Shown here: piece by piece, positions 25,301 through 43,313 of the stretch
Layout of the letters: the number at the start of each line of letters is the position of its first letter
Numbering within the stretch: position 1 is the first letter of the stretch
NCBI RefSeq assembly: GCF_048128805.1
Contig: NC_136016.1
Coordinates: 18,064,176 to 18,128,175 of the forward strand
Direction: 5' to 3'
Length of the DNA: 64,000 bases
Source: Centroberyx gerrardi
Lineage: Eukaryota; Chordata; Actinopteri; Beryciformes; Berycidae
Made by a program: the position numbers and the translations under genes
Notes under the pieces: model-generated
Database searches by the model: none
What the model was told of the DNA's origin: nothing
What the model saw: the letters and a program-made list of their open reading frames with translations, nothing else

Positions 25301-28066
25301 GGACATTTTCACAGCCAACAACACTCACCCATTTGGATTTAGGCAGGAAAAGAACAACTGTTATTTTGATGTTGACTGTCAAAGACCACGCAAGGGGTCT
25401 AATAGCATTAACCCAGCTTTAAGATTTATGTCATGTTAGATTTGACCTGAAATGGAAAAAGTCTAAACATTGTAATCCGTGCTGTGGGGGTGGAGGGGGG
25501 GGGGGGACCATGAGAGCACAGGTCTGCGGATTAGTGGGACTATTAGCAAGGACTGTGGTTCTCTCAAGGGCTTTGGGAGCAAAGCAGGAGGCGCACCCTT
25601 AGGAATTAAAACTCCCATCAGCACGGACCCATGGGGGCTCGCTCCTCATCCGCCGCAACACACTGAGCAACCTTTATCCACTCGCCTATTGAATGATTTC
25701 AATGGTTGAGATTAAGATTTAAGCACTATTTGTGCGTCTTTTAAGCAGATCACTCATTGTTTTTGTACATTATTATTATTATTATTATTATTACATGAAT
25801 AAAAAACATTCAGAGGCTATTTTGTGATACTTTTCAAGGGAACCGTATAAGGACTGGGTTTTTCTAGATGACTGATTGCGGTGCCTTACTCAATATACAA
25901 TTGTTTGAGATCTAAAATGCTTAGTAATTATTCAGAATAGGCCTATTTTATTTATTTAGTCCTATTTAGACAAGTACATGTAGATGTATTGCGCTTGATG
26001 AAATGAGCTTGGTAGAAAGGTGCCTTTGGATAACTTTTGTATTTATTTTTTTTTGTATGTGGTGTTCTGTGTAATTGGGTATGTGTATGTTCATTTCACC
26101 CCTGTCAAAGTCCAATGAAGAGTAGTAATAGTGGGAAGGGTGTGTCTGATACTCAGTCGAGTCTTCATTGGACTGTTTGCATAGAGAGATTAAATGTTAG
26201 TCGTTAAGTAATGTGAATCCCCTCTGATCGTAACCCGTTAGTTTTATTTTTCTCCTTATTCTCCTTTCTAACATTTACACCTCCATTCATTTCCATTCTT
26301 TTAAGACATGCCTTTCTTGTCTTCTTCTGTGCCGTCTGCATGCTGCATGTTGCTCAGAGCGAGGACGAAGAGACGGATTATGAAATGAATGACTCTGATT
26401 AGGGTTGAGCACTTATGACTCAATGGTGAGCGCTCAACTGCTCTCTTAGTCCCTCCACCGCACCTCCTTAGTTTCTCCTCGTCCTCCCTTTCCATCCCTC
26501 TTTGACCCAATTTATGCTACTGAGGGCTTTTTCACGTTCGTTTTCAAAGACGCCTTTAGTCGAAAAGATGTTTTTACACGTTTTGAATCGAGCTTTGGCC
26601 TGCCACCTCCAGAGGTTACAAGCCAAAGCTGGATCAAAAGCCTGATGCTGCCTGCTTAGACCGGTCAAACTATTTCCCTTCAGGTAAAGCTCTCTTTGAA
26701 ACCAGATGGGAAAAGCTCCATTCTGTCAGTAGTGTAAATAGGACCTTTTGTTACTATTGTCATGCTCACAACCTTGGTCAATGGAGGGCATCCTGTATCG
26801 TCAGCTGCTGCACTTTGACTTATTGTCCTCCACTCAATGAAATGACGGGGATTTAGCTGCGTCCGTCCCTCTGTCAAACGTGATATCTTACACACCACTG
26901 ATCTAATTTTGACTTAGATGGATGATGCATCTTTGCACTGTTTGCTCAGTTAAAAATTAGATTGCCCTATAATTAATTAAAGGCGCTATAGTTAAAGGTC
27001 AAACTTTTAACTCTAACATTAAGGCATTATAAAAAGGCACTATAATTAAAAGGCAAGTTTATTTATATAGCACATTTCACACACAAAGGCAATTCAAAGT
27101 GCTTTACACAAGGTATGTAAGACATTAGATAAGAAATACAGCTAAAAACAAAAAGAGATTATAAAGCGTATAAGAAGAGGGTATAAATAAAGAATTAAAA
27201 TGCATAAAAGAGAATAAAGATCAAGTTTCAGTCAAAATTTCTAACTTTGAAAGGCTCCAGCTCTGACACCACAAGTCCGATTGATACAAAACATGCAACA
27301 CAAATACAGCTGTCTTGACAAATTACACTGATTTGCCTAATAGGGGCACTGTGATTACAGGTCCAAATTTTTAACTCGGTAACACGATATCTCAGACACC
27401 ATTGGTCCGATTTTGACAAAACATAGAGGGATGATGCATTTTGGTGCTGTGTTCTAGCATTTAAAAACATTAGGTGTCTGAGATTTGATGCGAGACACCA
27501 CACAAATGACTCCACAGATAAAGACCATACTATATACCGTACCAGCATTGCTTAACATAGTTTTAAATGATTAGCCCAAGCAATGACGGCATCATGCATG
27601 ACTGGGTGCGACATGTTTATGTTGCCTTGTTTTGATCCTTGGGTCAAACTAATGAGATTAGTTTCGCCCTTCATCTCTTTGGGATTTCAGACTCGGCCGA
27701 AGCGTCATGGTTAGTTGTAGCTTTTATCGCCGTGCCTTTCCGGTACCAAGGTTGACCGCACCTGCCAAGGTTCCCTTTGTGAACCGACCCTGACGTCGCT
27801 CTACAAGCACGCGCTCCTAGTTTGTAGCACAGCAGATTTATTTTCCTCCCTCATGTTAGCATTTCCTTTTTCTCCCCTCACTCCACTCAGTGTGTGTTTC
27901 AGCCTGCATGTAGAGTAAATGCAAGTGTGCTGCTGGCTGAGAGAGTTAGCACTGCTGAAGTGTTGTAGGGCTTACAGAGCATGTGGTACGTTGTGTTTTT
28001 GTTCCTTATGCCATTAAGCCTCTTCTGTCTCTGCAGATTCTCCAGGAAAGGGGTTCCCGGATGTGA
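12918..28066 (+). CDS. kctd5: BTB/POZ domain protein KCTD5 (CUL3 adaptor)
   Basis: Substrate adaptor for cullin-3 ubiquitin ligases that forms pentamers; mammalian KCTD5 is linked to turnover of G-protein beta-gamma subunits. Six exons: 12918-13139, 20262-20370, 21213-21304, 21425-21520, 24489-24614 and 28037-28066. They make 675 nt, or 224 residues (human 234). After a variable N-terminus ([11 protein letters not shown]) the BTB domain starts at [12 protein letters not shown] (about residue 35) and runs through [19 protein letters not shown] and [12 protein letters not shown]. The C-terminal domain has [19 protein letters not shown] and [20 protein letters not shown], and the protein ends ILQERGSRM exactly as in human. 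The start at 12918 matches the human MAEN start and has a good Kozak context. An in-frame ATG 29 codons upstream (12831) is open. A second exon-5-like copy lies in intron 4 (separate entry). Paralogs kctd2 and kctd17 are close, but the N- and C-termini fit kctd5. Confidence 0.95.
18010..18455. repeat. Probable non-autonomous DNA transposon (MITE) in kctd5 intron 1
   Basis: The left part has ACCGATGTGGG, GGCCGATACC and GTGCCGATATTC. The right part has ATATCCGATATT, GGCCAATATC and ATCGATCTAATG, partly inverted with respect to the left. Such CCGATA-rich ends are typical of widespread fish MITEs. The ends are decayed and the borders approximate. Confidence 0.5.
20034..20065. repeat. (TG)n microsatellite, kctd5 intron 1
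   Basis: An uninterrupted TG run of about 16 units, roughly 200 bases upstream of kctd5 exon 2. Confidence 0.95.
21698..21802 (+). CDS. kctd5: Candidate alternative copy of kctd5 exon 5
   Basis: Inside kctd5 intron 4, after a TTGTTGCAG acceptor, a 105-nt open stretch reads [19 protein letters not shown] then [16 protein letters not shown] and ends at a GAG|GTGTGT donor. Regular exon 5 (24489-24614, 126 nt) begins [19 protein letters not shown] and continues CVVSKE. Both start and end in phase 0, so either copy, or both, would keep the frame from exon 4 into exon 6. The shared LVSIG, YG, Q.EFL and VS.E pattern, with many synonymous third-base differences, argues for an old tandem exon duplication kept under selection rather than a decaying copy. 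The variant drops four residues before the YG pair and changes the C-terminal domain surface. Whether it is spliced into mRNA is inference. Confidence 0.75.
22351..22396. repeat. (GT)n microsatellite, kctd5 intron 4
   Basis: About 23 GT units without interruption, between the candidate alternative exon and exon 5. Nothing else genic was seen in 21803-24000. Confidence 0.95.
24005..24330. repeat. MITE with CTGCAGGT / ACCTGCAG ends, kctd5 intron 4
   Basis: The left end has TGTCTGCAGGTCCTGAAA and the right end AACCTGCAGACACTCTG, which are inverted copies. The inside is rich in TTAAG/CTTAAA and has no coding capacity. A related element lies at 59738-60170. The terminal CAGRGTRTCTGCAGGT pattern fits a common fish hAT-like MITE. 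The family name is inferred. Confidence 0.6.
24896..25216. repeat. MITE with AGGGCTGGGC ends, kctd5 intron 5, copy 1
   Basis: Starts AGGGCTGGGCAG and ends in the inverted GCCCTGCCCT. Inside are an (AT)10 tract (24958-24977) and GATGTCAAACAAAACTGAAA. A second member of the same family is at 43013-43310 and shares the ends and the internal blocks. No coding frame, so this is a non-autonomous DNA element. Confidence 0.85.
25770..25792. repeat. (ATT)n microsatellite, kctd5 intron 5
   Basis: About 7-8 ATT units without interruption. No gene seen around it. Confidence 0.9.
26880..27480. repeat. Decayed interspersed-repeat cluster, kctd5 intron 5
   Basis: Several degenerate units repeat here. Phrases such as GGCGCTATAGTTAAAGGTCA (26981-27000) and GGGGCACTGTGATTACAGGTC, and CATTGGTCCGATTTTGACAA (27400-27419) with its relatives near 26895 and 27265, recur in diverged form. 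Between them, 27051-27120 matches a widespread fish repeat tail (AAGTTTATTTATATAGCAC and CAATTCAAAGTGCTTTACA). No coding capacity. Borders are approximate. Confidence 0.55.
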
Positions 28067-29955
28067 AGAGGACTCAGTATTACGAGCTCCAGGTGTTACG
28101 ATGCAAACATATCATCTTTGTGGAAGAACGTTTGGCACAATGGAGATTGAAAGGGGGGTGTACATTTGTTTTGTGTTTTCCCTCCATTTTTTTTTTATTT
28201 CTTGATGTAAATAAGTCTGTTTACTGACTTTTTTGTGCCTGTACGTTTAAACTGGACCTTTTTGAATTAGCGGCAAGATTTTTGGTTTTTCCAACTAAAA
28301 GTAAGGAATTGTAATCTTCAAATGTTTTATGCTACAAAATCTGGCCATCATCATACAAGGCCAATGATTCACTCAGGGTCTTCTATTGAGTTCCTTCTTA
28401 TATCCTCCAACTCAAGGGTCTTGTAAGGGATCATTATGGTCTTTATAACTCAAAGTATCAAACTTACAAAAAATCTTCATTATTTAGATGAATTGAGATG
28501 TTAAGAAGGGAATTATGCATTTACTTAGCACATGTTAAGAGTTGGGCCATTTAATGTGAGATGCGCCCCAAAAACGAATTGAGAGAATGTTATTCCAAAG
28601 ATCTTGGACAGTTGAACTGAGATTTGTGAACATGATGAACTGTATCCCAAAAATAGAAACTACAACTAAGGCTTTGTACACACTTGCACATTTTTGTTAG
28701 CTACTTTTGGGGAAACATTTTAGTTTTTGTTTTTTTTTACTTTCCAGTTACTATTCACATTCACAATGAGCAACAAAACATTAAACATTCATCATCATAA
28801 TGTCAACGAGGCAGGCAGGAACTGAGAATCGTTACCCATATGAATCTTTCCTTGCCATTTACCAAAATTAAAATTTCACGTGCCCTAAAAAGTGAGTGAT
28901 TTTGGTTTTATAGTTAAAAGGACATTAAGTAATTTATGACTTTTATCAACGACGAATTGCGGAAACATCGACAGGTCTCTGGCACAGCTTAAGGTGGAAA
29001 TAAAAATATAAAGAAATAAATCGAAGTCACATTTTCATATGGAACGAGTAAGCTAGCTAATTAGAGATTTAGTAGAAAAGTCTAGTTGAAGAGGTAATAT
29101 ATCACCATCCAAAAAATTACCTGGCAAAGAAATGGTTGAGTCATTGGTATTGATCAACAGCCCCATCACACCCTCGCAGATTTGGCCACTTTGTGCTATG
29201 GGACAGGAAAAATCTTACTTAATGCATTTAAATAAATTAGATCAATTTATATATTCTCAGAGATGAACTAGGAACCTTAATGCAAAGTTTCTCTAGCCTA
29301 CATGATGCAAGGTAACGATTCATAATGTTCCTTGTTCACAAACTCCACTAAAACCTTTTCAATTGTTTTCAAAACATTTCCAAATCCAGGTTCAGTGAGG
29401 ATTTTGCAGCTCCTGGAAATGTGGATTTGACAATTTTAAAGAGCTGAAATATTGTTCTCAGAATGTTTTAAAGCACAAGTGTATTTGAGGTCAGGAGAGA
29501 TTTTCTGAAGCTGTATTAGCAATTCATTCATTTCATTTGACAATGAAAATGACTGTAGCCACTGTGGTTTCTTATCTATAGTCACTTGATAACATCGCAG
29601 TTTAGTCTCGACTCTTCCTCATGTTCATAAATCTAGAGTGAACTGTCAAAAATCAAAGGAGTTTCAAATGTGAATTCTGTTTTCGGGGTGATTTTCCGTT
29701 TAACATCAGTGTCCTGTGACGAGGGCCTGGACTTCTTCCTGTTGAATCAAGCAGTCAGGAAAAAAAAAAAAATCCTGAGAGACAATGTCGTCTTTGTTTT
29801 CTCACTGACTTCTGAGTTTTCCTAACCTGATTTATTTTGTATGTTGAGGGAACATCTTGTTTGATTAAGGGTTTTTTGAGGGAAAATATTTTGGTGTGGG
29901 AGGTTTGGGGATTGGAACTGTGTTTGAAGGCGATGGTGAAGGAATATCTGTTCAT

Positions 29956-29999
<44 letters not shown>

Positions 30000-31740
30000 A
30001 TGTAAATAATCCAAGTCCAATATTAATATTTAACTCTTAAAAACTGCACGTTTTGTACACTGTATAGAAAAATGCAACTTCAAATAGAAGTTGTTTATAC
30101 TGGATCTTTAAAAGCTAGAAAATCTTGACAATGTTAACTTCTGTTTTGCATTGTTTGTACAGGATTCTAGACCTATTGAGATTTCTAAGTTAGGATTGAA
30201 CCGGTTGATGCTGAATATGGTGTCTTTCACTGAGAACATGCCTGGAACATCTTTTTGATATCCAATAACAAAGCTATACTTGGCTGGCTAAGAAGTTGAC
30301 TGTTACATTTAAAAACAACAAAAAAAACAACAAAAAAACCCCCAAACAAATGTATTTTTTTCCTGCAGTGTGATAGATTCTTCTAAGCATTTTGAATTGT
30401 GTAGATTTCGTACACAGCGTTACAAGCACTACAGTGGGAATAACACTGTGCACAATGCTTATAAGCCTGTAATGTTGTTAATGTAAATACTGCATTTTAG
30501 AACACTTTTTTTATAGGAAGTTGTTTCAGGTTTGACGTGTGGTTTTGACTGGTTGGATATTTCATTCACAAATAATCATTTAGTGTTGCCTTTATTTTTT
30601 TTTCCCCAATGACCAAAATCCAATGTCTTATGTGTATTGTACACATTGATCTTAGTGTCAGGGAGGAGTGAACTTTTCTTATTGCTGGCACACTTTGTAC
30701 ATATACAGACTTGTTAACGACACACAAACCTCCATTTACTCACACCTACACGTATACACTTGACTAAAACACAATTTTATATTGTTGGCGACTAAAGTAT
30801 GGATGCATGTTTTTGATATCTATACATATATATATATATATTATATATACACACACACACAAGGGCTTTTAAAGTGCAAAATCTGAGATCTGCAAAGAGG
30901 TTCAATCAAAATAGACTGGATTTCCTGCCAGAGCTAGGCTATGTTTACATTTGCTATAGTATTCTGAAGCCTTCCAATTATATACTGTGTCTTGCACTCC
31001 CTCACATACCTTAACATAGTCTGACTTGTTTGACTGCACCAATGGCAACTAGCACTCCCACTCCACACTGAACTGATATTCACGCAGACTTGTTAATGGA
31101 TAAGATACTCTATTTCTAACAGCCTGTGCTTGAGCGTAGCAGACAATCTCGCTTTGTGACGGTAGTGATGCTCATTTTTAATACGGTGAAGTTTAGCTAC
31201 GTCGGCTCAGAGGGGGAGGGTTTATTTTGGTCTCCTTTTGAGCCTTGCTGCAATGAGATTTTAAAGTGTTTTCTATTTGGTTTGCTTGATTCTGTTGTAA
31301 CATCATTTGATATACTCCGGTCTAAGCCGTTTCACCCCTCCACATTACCTTTAATGCCCTTCCCAAGCAGGTTGTCTAGTTGAGCATTTGGCTTTGATAA
31401 TCATTTCATGTGATGGATGAACTTATCAGACCTGTAGCCTAATACTTGTAAGTGCCCGGTGTATTTTAATAATGCATTCGATTCATAAACCACATCCCAC
31501 TGTAATGCATGATTGAAGACGGTCACACTTGTAATCAGAGGGAATGAATGTGTCATTTTTCCTCAATCTAAGAATTATGTTGATGAATAAGGTTCTCATA
31601 TCACTACATAAATCACTTCTAACTTCTATAACTGATCTTATGCAATGTTCAAAATGTACAAAACTAAGTATGATGTTAATGGGATAGATCTATATGGTCT
31701 TGCATAAGGTAAACCCAATAAAAAAATTGTCATTCATATT
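28067..31740 (+). other. kctd5 3' untranslated region
   Basis: About 3.7 kb after the stop with no other gene. AATAAA at 31717-31722, followed by a GT-rich stretch, is a likely distal polyadenylation signal. A run of 39 T lies at 29960-29998 and a (TA)n tract at about 30826-30850. A long 3' UTR is the simplest reading, but earlier cleavage is possible. Confidence 0.55.
29960..29998. repeat. Poly-T tract
   Basis: 39 uninterrupted T in the likely kctd5 3' UTR. As DNA, such a run is often the remnant of a retroposed poly-A tail on the other strand, but no SINE or LINE body could be recognised beside it. Confidence 0.9.
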
Positions 31741-32995
31741 TGTGTGTGTAGAGTTCTTTTTCAGAAATATGTTTCAGGTCATATAAATGTCTTTATTAGA
31801 TATATATCTAATCTGATAGTATATATCTAATCCAATATACTGGACTAGAAGCGGCTATATGTTCTGTTGTAAGATTTCTATTTTCAGCAGTAATGGATAA
31901 CTAGTAGTTGGAAATCTGCATACAGAGGTGTCCTTTCACCTGTAGAGATCAGTCATAGAAAGAAATAGGAAATGTAAGTAAATGGCGACCTCTTGTGTCA
32001 TTTCTTCAAAAATCATTCCTATGGCATAGTTGCCTAAAGAATTGCCTGTTTAAATGTAGTTGATAAAATTACAATAAATTTTGCCAGCTCGAAGAGCATA
32101 AAAATCTATATTTGAAGAATATGCTAAATTATGTGTCTTAACGAAAATGGGTGTGAGGATAAATAGCATTGTTGGTTTCAATTGTACACACAAAAAAACT
32201 CCGTCAAAGGTACAATGATTGCGAGAAAAAGTTTATTGCAATTATTTGTTTTAATTAGCATAGCTGAATGTGTTTCGTATATCCTCATAGATTTGCCAAG
32301 TGGTGTGCAATTTTGCAGGCGGGTTGTCGGTTGTTTGGCCTAATAGTCTTCGTCGGGACAAAGATTGTATATATAAGAAGATAAAAATCCGTCTCAGCGT
32401 CCGCTAGAATGGGATATCCAGCACCTGCGCATATCCAGGCTACAGACGACGCATGGGATGCAAAAAAGATTTTTTTTCTGATACAACAACAACGCATCAT
32501 GATCGAAATCGAGCATACAGAGTCTCTCCTAGACAATTTAAAGTTTTACCTTTGCTTGTTTCTATTATTTAGGCTACCGAGTAAGCGGCAATACACATTG
32601 TCCCACTGCGCATGTGCGAAGTGTGACAACTGCCAAACAAACGTGATTTTCATCAACTTAATGACACTTATGATGCACGGAGCACCATCAGTGGAAACTA
32701 TATATTGCGCAAAGACAACTAAAACTAATAAGCATATCGCCAGAGGAAAGTTTTCCGACGGAGTCCCTGACAGACAAACCGACTCGCAGTCACAACAGAT
32801 GCGGTCTAATCTGAGGATATTTAAGCAAAGACGGAAGTATACGGGGGATTCTTGTCTCGCTTCGCTAGTTTTGTCTCTGGCTTGAGTCGGAACGGGTGAT
32901 TTTTTCAGGAGGGAAACTTTATAAGGTTTAACCCGATCTGAACACGATTAATTCATATAGCTTAATTACCCGAGCCACTATAGCCACACTGAAAG
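31741..32995 (+). promoter_or_regulatory. kctd5-ube2i intergenic region, ube2i promoter and non-coding exon 1
   Basis: A splice donor GAAAG|GTAAGA at 32995/32996 closes a probable untranslated first exon of ube2i, since the coding start follows an acceptor at 34941-34943. An NRF1-like TGCGCATGTGCG is at 32607-32618. The exon start is not visible but is probably within about 32850-32950. A 158-codon ORF at 32409-32885 has no recognisable domain and is not called. Confidence 0.5.
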
Positions 32996-33974
32996 GTAAG
33001 AGCAAATTTCCATTATTCAACATGTTAATTTTGTCGGTATATAAGGTTATTTAATCCGCCTGAGTTTGCGCCATTTTCGCTAGTTTGGTGAATGCATAAA
33101 TGTGCGCCTTTTAGCTCTGGCGTTCTTTGTCCCTATTCTACCATGGGTTATGATATGGTATATTACTGCTGATTTTTTTCACAATACTGATAGCGATTCC
33201 AAACTAGGTAGTATTCAACGTTAAAATGAAAGCAGTGTTCACTTTCTCGCAACCAGATCTGTGGCCAAATCAAGTGCATGTGCGCATTTTTGTGCTGCAT
33301 CAGGCCGCGCCAAGCGCTATCAGCGCGCCAGCGCCTGCTAGGCAGCAGGATTCTGGCGCACATGAGCTAGCTATCTAGCTAACCGGCTAGCTTGCTAATA
33401 ATGTTGGATAGCTTGAGGGTCAATTTGTGAACGTTTACGTTGGTAGCAAGCTTAGCCAGGAGCTCGATGGACATTGGACTAATGTAGCTAACGAGTTCAC
33501 TCCACTTTATAACCCCCGTAGTTTCAAGGTAACGTTACTGGCCACTATTTGAAGAGTTCAAAAACGTTTGTGGCAGATGTGTATTACCGCTGGCTAACTT
33601 CGCTAGCCCCATGTATTCATGTGGCTCGGCTTTAGGCTCAACATATTCAGGCTGTTAAAGTTAAATTTTAAGTTGGTAAAGTGGAGCTCTACTCTGTGAA
33701 GTCAACGGGTAACGTTACCGTGTAGGCACTAATTTTGCTGGTAGCGTTTTGTTGCTTCGCTATTATGGCTACGTCAAAAGCGTCGTTGCCATAGAGATCA
33801 TTAAGCGTGCTTATGGAAGAACTTAATTTGTACTCCTAGTTAGCACTGAAGCATTGTGGGATGGCTAGTCAGTTTTATAGCGAGAGACAAGTTAGGTAAA
33901 ATTTAAGAGCAGGTTAATTATGATCTGGCTTTTTATGAGCTAGATGGATGGCATCGTATCGGTCAGTGACTTTA

Positions 33975-34185
33975 GGACATGGGTCTCCAGTGATGTGCCA
34001 TGGAGTCTGTAGACTTTCATTCCAATCAAACACTACACCAGCTGATTTCACTGATTAACAGGCTTCAACCAGAGAGGAGGAATTAAACAGTGATAACACC
34101 TGGTGTAATCTTTGATTGGAATGAAATCCTGCAGACTCTCAGCTCTCCATGGCACACAATTGGACATCACCGCTCTAGGAAGACA
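33975..34185. repeat. Palindromic MITE in ube2i intron 1
   Basis: The left half (GTGATGTGCCATGGAG and TTTCATTCCAATCAAA) returns inverted in the right half (TTTGATTGGAATGAAA and CTCCATGGCACA), around a short unique centre. About 200 bases in all, without coding capacity. A foldback non-autonomous DNA element. Confidence 0.75.
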
Positions 34186-34917
34186 TGTAGTAAAGTCCTA
34201 CAATATATTATAGTAATAATAAGATGAACTTTATTGTCCCCAAGGGGAAATTTGTCTTGGACATAAAGTGCTGCTGCTCCACTGTATCTGTTCCCACTCA
34301 ATCTTCAAGGCAATTAAACTGATCTCCTGCACAAAGTCCTGGACTGGATGAATCCATGTTGCCATATTAGTTGTGGATAGAGAGTTGGGCAGAAAACTCT
34401 CTGTCCACAGGCACATTGGCTGGTGGAGCTCATAAATAACCATTCACTTTCACTATTCTTTCAGTCAACTAGATGTTTAAAATACAAACGCACCTGCACA
34501 ATGGTCAATTTAAAGTGGTTTGAGTAAACGAGCTTACCAGCCACAGCCAAAATTTGCCAGGTGTTGTCTAGTTTTAATTTCCCACCTGAAAAAGTTACAA
34601 AGGAGTTTTTTCCACCACTAATAGCGACAAGTGACACATTAATGTGGCATCAGCAAAGTGGTTAGTCAACAAAGTCCTGTGTTTTTTTTTGTTTTTTTTT
34701 TATATATATTTTTTCTATATATATAAAGCCGTTTACTTTTTGGTCAACTGACAACAGGCTAATTTCATTAATGTTTTAGATTAGACTCATTCTTCCCTTT
34801 TTCCAAATTGTAACTACTAGCTGTATCATTGATTACTTCACATTATCTGGATGAAGTGATGATGGGATGTTTCTTTTTCAGGACAAGACATTGTTTTTTG
34901 TAACTGATCTCTTGTAG

Positions 34918-41217
<6,300 letters not shown>

Positions 41218-41929
41218 GGGCGAAGACTCCGCTCCGGCAGAAGGAATGGGTTAAACAAGAATCACCTCCCCGCTCGGTCTCTCAATGAATGTGCTCCTCT
41301 CACATCGGGACTTGCTTAAAGACTTCTATTTAAAACTCCACACACATTCTGTGCCATCCGCTCTCCTCTGACCTACCATTTTTTGTTCTTAATTGCCGGT
41401 TGGCGCATAATGCTGGGAGGGGATGGGTGCTCCAGCACCCTGGTCATTTCTTTTTTAGCCGTTAATTGTCTTATGTGGTGCAAGGGACACAGCTCGGTAC
41501 CAGTTTCACCAACTCCATGCAAGCTGATTGTCATCAATGTTCAAGGAAGAAAATGTCTGTCTTTTTGTTTTTATTTTGCTCTTTCACAGGGTCTATTCCT
41601 TAAGTTTCCCCCCTGTATTTTCCAAGAATAATGTAAAATTTGCTTATTACTTCATTGTCAGTATTTCAACTGCTGTATAATGAATGGCACTTTTATACTG
41701 TCGTATCTCACTAGTGTCTCTAGATGGCTCTGTCTAATTCTCTTTCGCAGGTTTTCTATTCAGCATGCTGTAATATATGATAGAATCTGCTGCCTTGGCT
41801 GTCTTTTTGTTATTCAGAGTGTTTGCTATGGAATAAAGAAAATGGCCACATTGACTGAAGCAGGTAGGCTTACTTCTGTATCAGACTTTAAGTTTATATG
41901 GTGCTTTTGTTCATGTATGTGTTGGAGTA

Positions 41930-41935
41930 AATAAA
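41930..41935 (+). terminator. ube2i polyadenylation signal
   Basis: AATAAA about 710 bases after the stop codon, followed by TGTTT. Another AATAAA about 100 bases upstream (near 41832) could be used as well. Confidence 0.6.
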
Positions 41936-42432
41936 ATTGTTTCTACGAACCTTTTCTTTAGCATTATTGGAAACTAACAAATTAATAACTGGCTGATTAT
42001 TACAAGTTAAAAGGTAAAATATTAGAAACAAAGCAAAGCAAAATTGTGTTTTCTAGAAGACCCAATTCATATGTTATTTTTTATTGAGTGCTGGTGATAT
42101 AGCTGACCATGAGATACTCAAAGGACATGGTGTTGGCTAAGGAAATGTGCAATCGATCAAACAACGTGTACAAACTTATATTTATTTTTTCCATAGATTA
42201 GCATGCTAGTGATTTCTAAAGAGGCATGATGAGCCCATAAGTCAAACCTAGTACAGTGATAAAATGTCTACAATCATATTTTGTCACAAGTTCTGAACTG
42301 AACTCTGGTTTCTATTTCATGGGGTGTTTAAACTACCAGCCAGGACACAAAATGGATTGTGGGGCCCCATGTGACATGAGTCAGTGTTGTCATGAGCCTG
42401 GGCCCCATATGAAGGCAGTCTTAAAAAGTATA

Positions 42433-42582
42433 AGGGCGTCCTGGTGGCTCAGTTGGCCAGGTGCGTACCCCACGGGGTCCTGGGTCCGACTCCTGCCTGG
42501 AGTCTTTGTCATCCCTCTCTCTCTCTCCCATCTTTCCTGTCACTCTACTGTAAACTATCGAATAAAAGGCAAAAACAAAAAA
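42433..42582 (+). repeat. tRNA-derived SINE
   Basis: The head has RNA polymerase III promoter boxes: A box TGGCTCAGTTGG (42445-42456) and B box GGGTCCGACTCC (42482-42493), 25 bases apart as in tRNA genes. The body is CT-rich (CTCTCTCTCTCCCATC) and it ends in AATAAAAGGCAAAAAC with an A-rich tail. This matches the common fish SINE plan. The tRNA part is degenerate and does not fold as a working tRNA. Confidence 0.85.
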
Positions 42583-43012
42583 AATATATAACTCTGGAGT
42601 TTAATAAAACATTCACTGCATATTTACAGCTTCTTACAAAATTAAGTTGTTTGAAAAGACATGAAAGCAACAGCCTGTGCTATGAATACATGAATTTTCT
42701 AGATTCTACATTCTGCATAATAGCATGAGAACAGTTCATGAGTTTATGTAAATCCATGCTGAATTTATAAACTGTTACCAAATTACTTATTAAACTCCTC
42801 AGTAGTGTGAAAGCAATGAAAGTGGACTGCTGAAACATTTGTCTATTTTCCACTTCAGGCTGCTGGAGTGTTGCGTTATTAAGCATTATATTTCTCTCTG
42901 GCCCTCCATTTCCCAAGGTTTCAAGTTCAGCTTCACACTCAATAACAGTGTGTGTTCCCAACTACCTTTCTACATCAGGTGTACAGAAGTATCGGTTAAA
43001 TTAGGGCTGGGA

Positions 43013-43310
43013 AATGTAGTTGGAATCAATATCACGATAATCAAGGATTTTTATATTGATGATATATATATATATGCGTATGCAAAATCGCATGTTAAAT
43101 AATCGAATGTTCATCCCTAATGCTAGGTGTGATGTCAAACAAAACAGAAATTTTCAAATAATATTCCTTAAAATGTTTCATACCTCATTTTGTCAGTTTT
43201 TAAGTAAAATTTGCTTGCTATCGTCAATTTATCCACGATATCCCAAAATCATCACAATACGATTCCACTGAAAGACGATAAGCGATAATATTGATTTATC
43301 ACCCAGCCCT
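43013..43310. repeat. MITE with AGGGCTGGG ends, copy 2, abutting the il21r stop codon
   Basis: Same family as 24896-25216: begins AGGGCTGGGAAA, holds the GATGTCAAACAAAACAGAAA block and a short (AT)n, and ends CCCAGCCCT. Its right edge is 3 bases from the il21r stop codon (43314-43316), so the start of the il21r 3' UTR is transposon sequence. Confidence 0.88.
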
Positions 43311-43313
43311 AAA

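Noticed and set aside
32409-32885. 158-codon plus-strand ORF upstream of ube2i
   Set aside because: No recognisable domain, biased toward chance composition, overlapped by an antisense ORF, and lying in promoter-like sequence before the ube2i non-coding exon.
41383-41934. ORFs of 82 and 84 codons after ube2i
   Set aside because: They lie in the ube2i 3' UTR before its polyadenylation signals and have no domain or splice support.
42445-42493. Possible tRNA gene
   Set aside because: The A and B boxes belong to a SINE with a CT-rich body and A-rich tail, and the arms needed for a tRNA cloverleaf are not kept.
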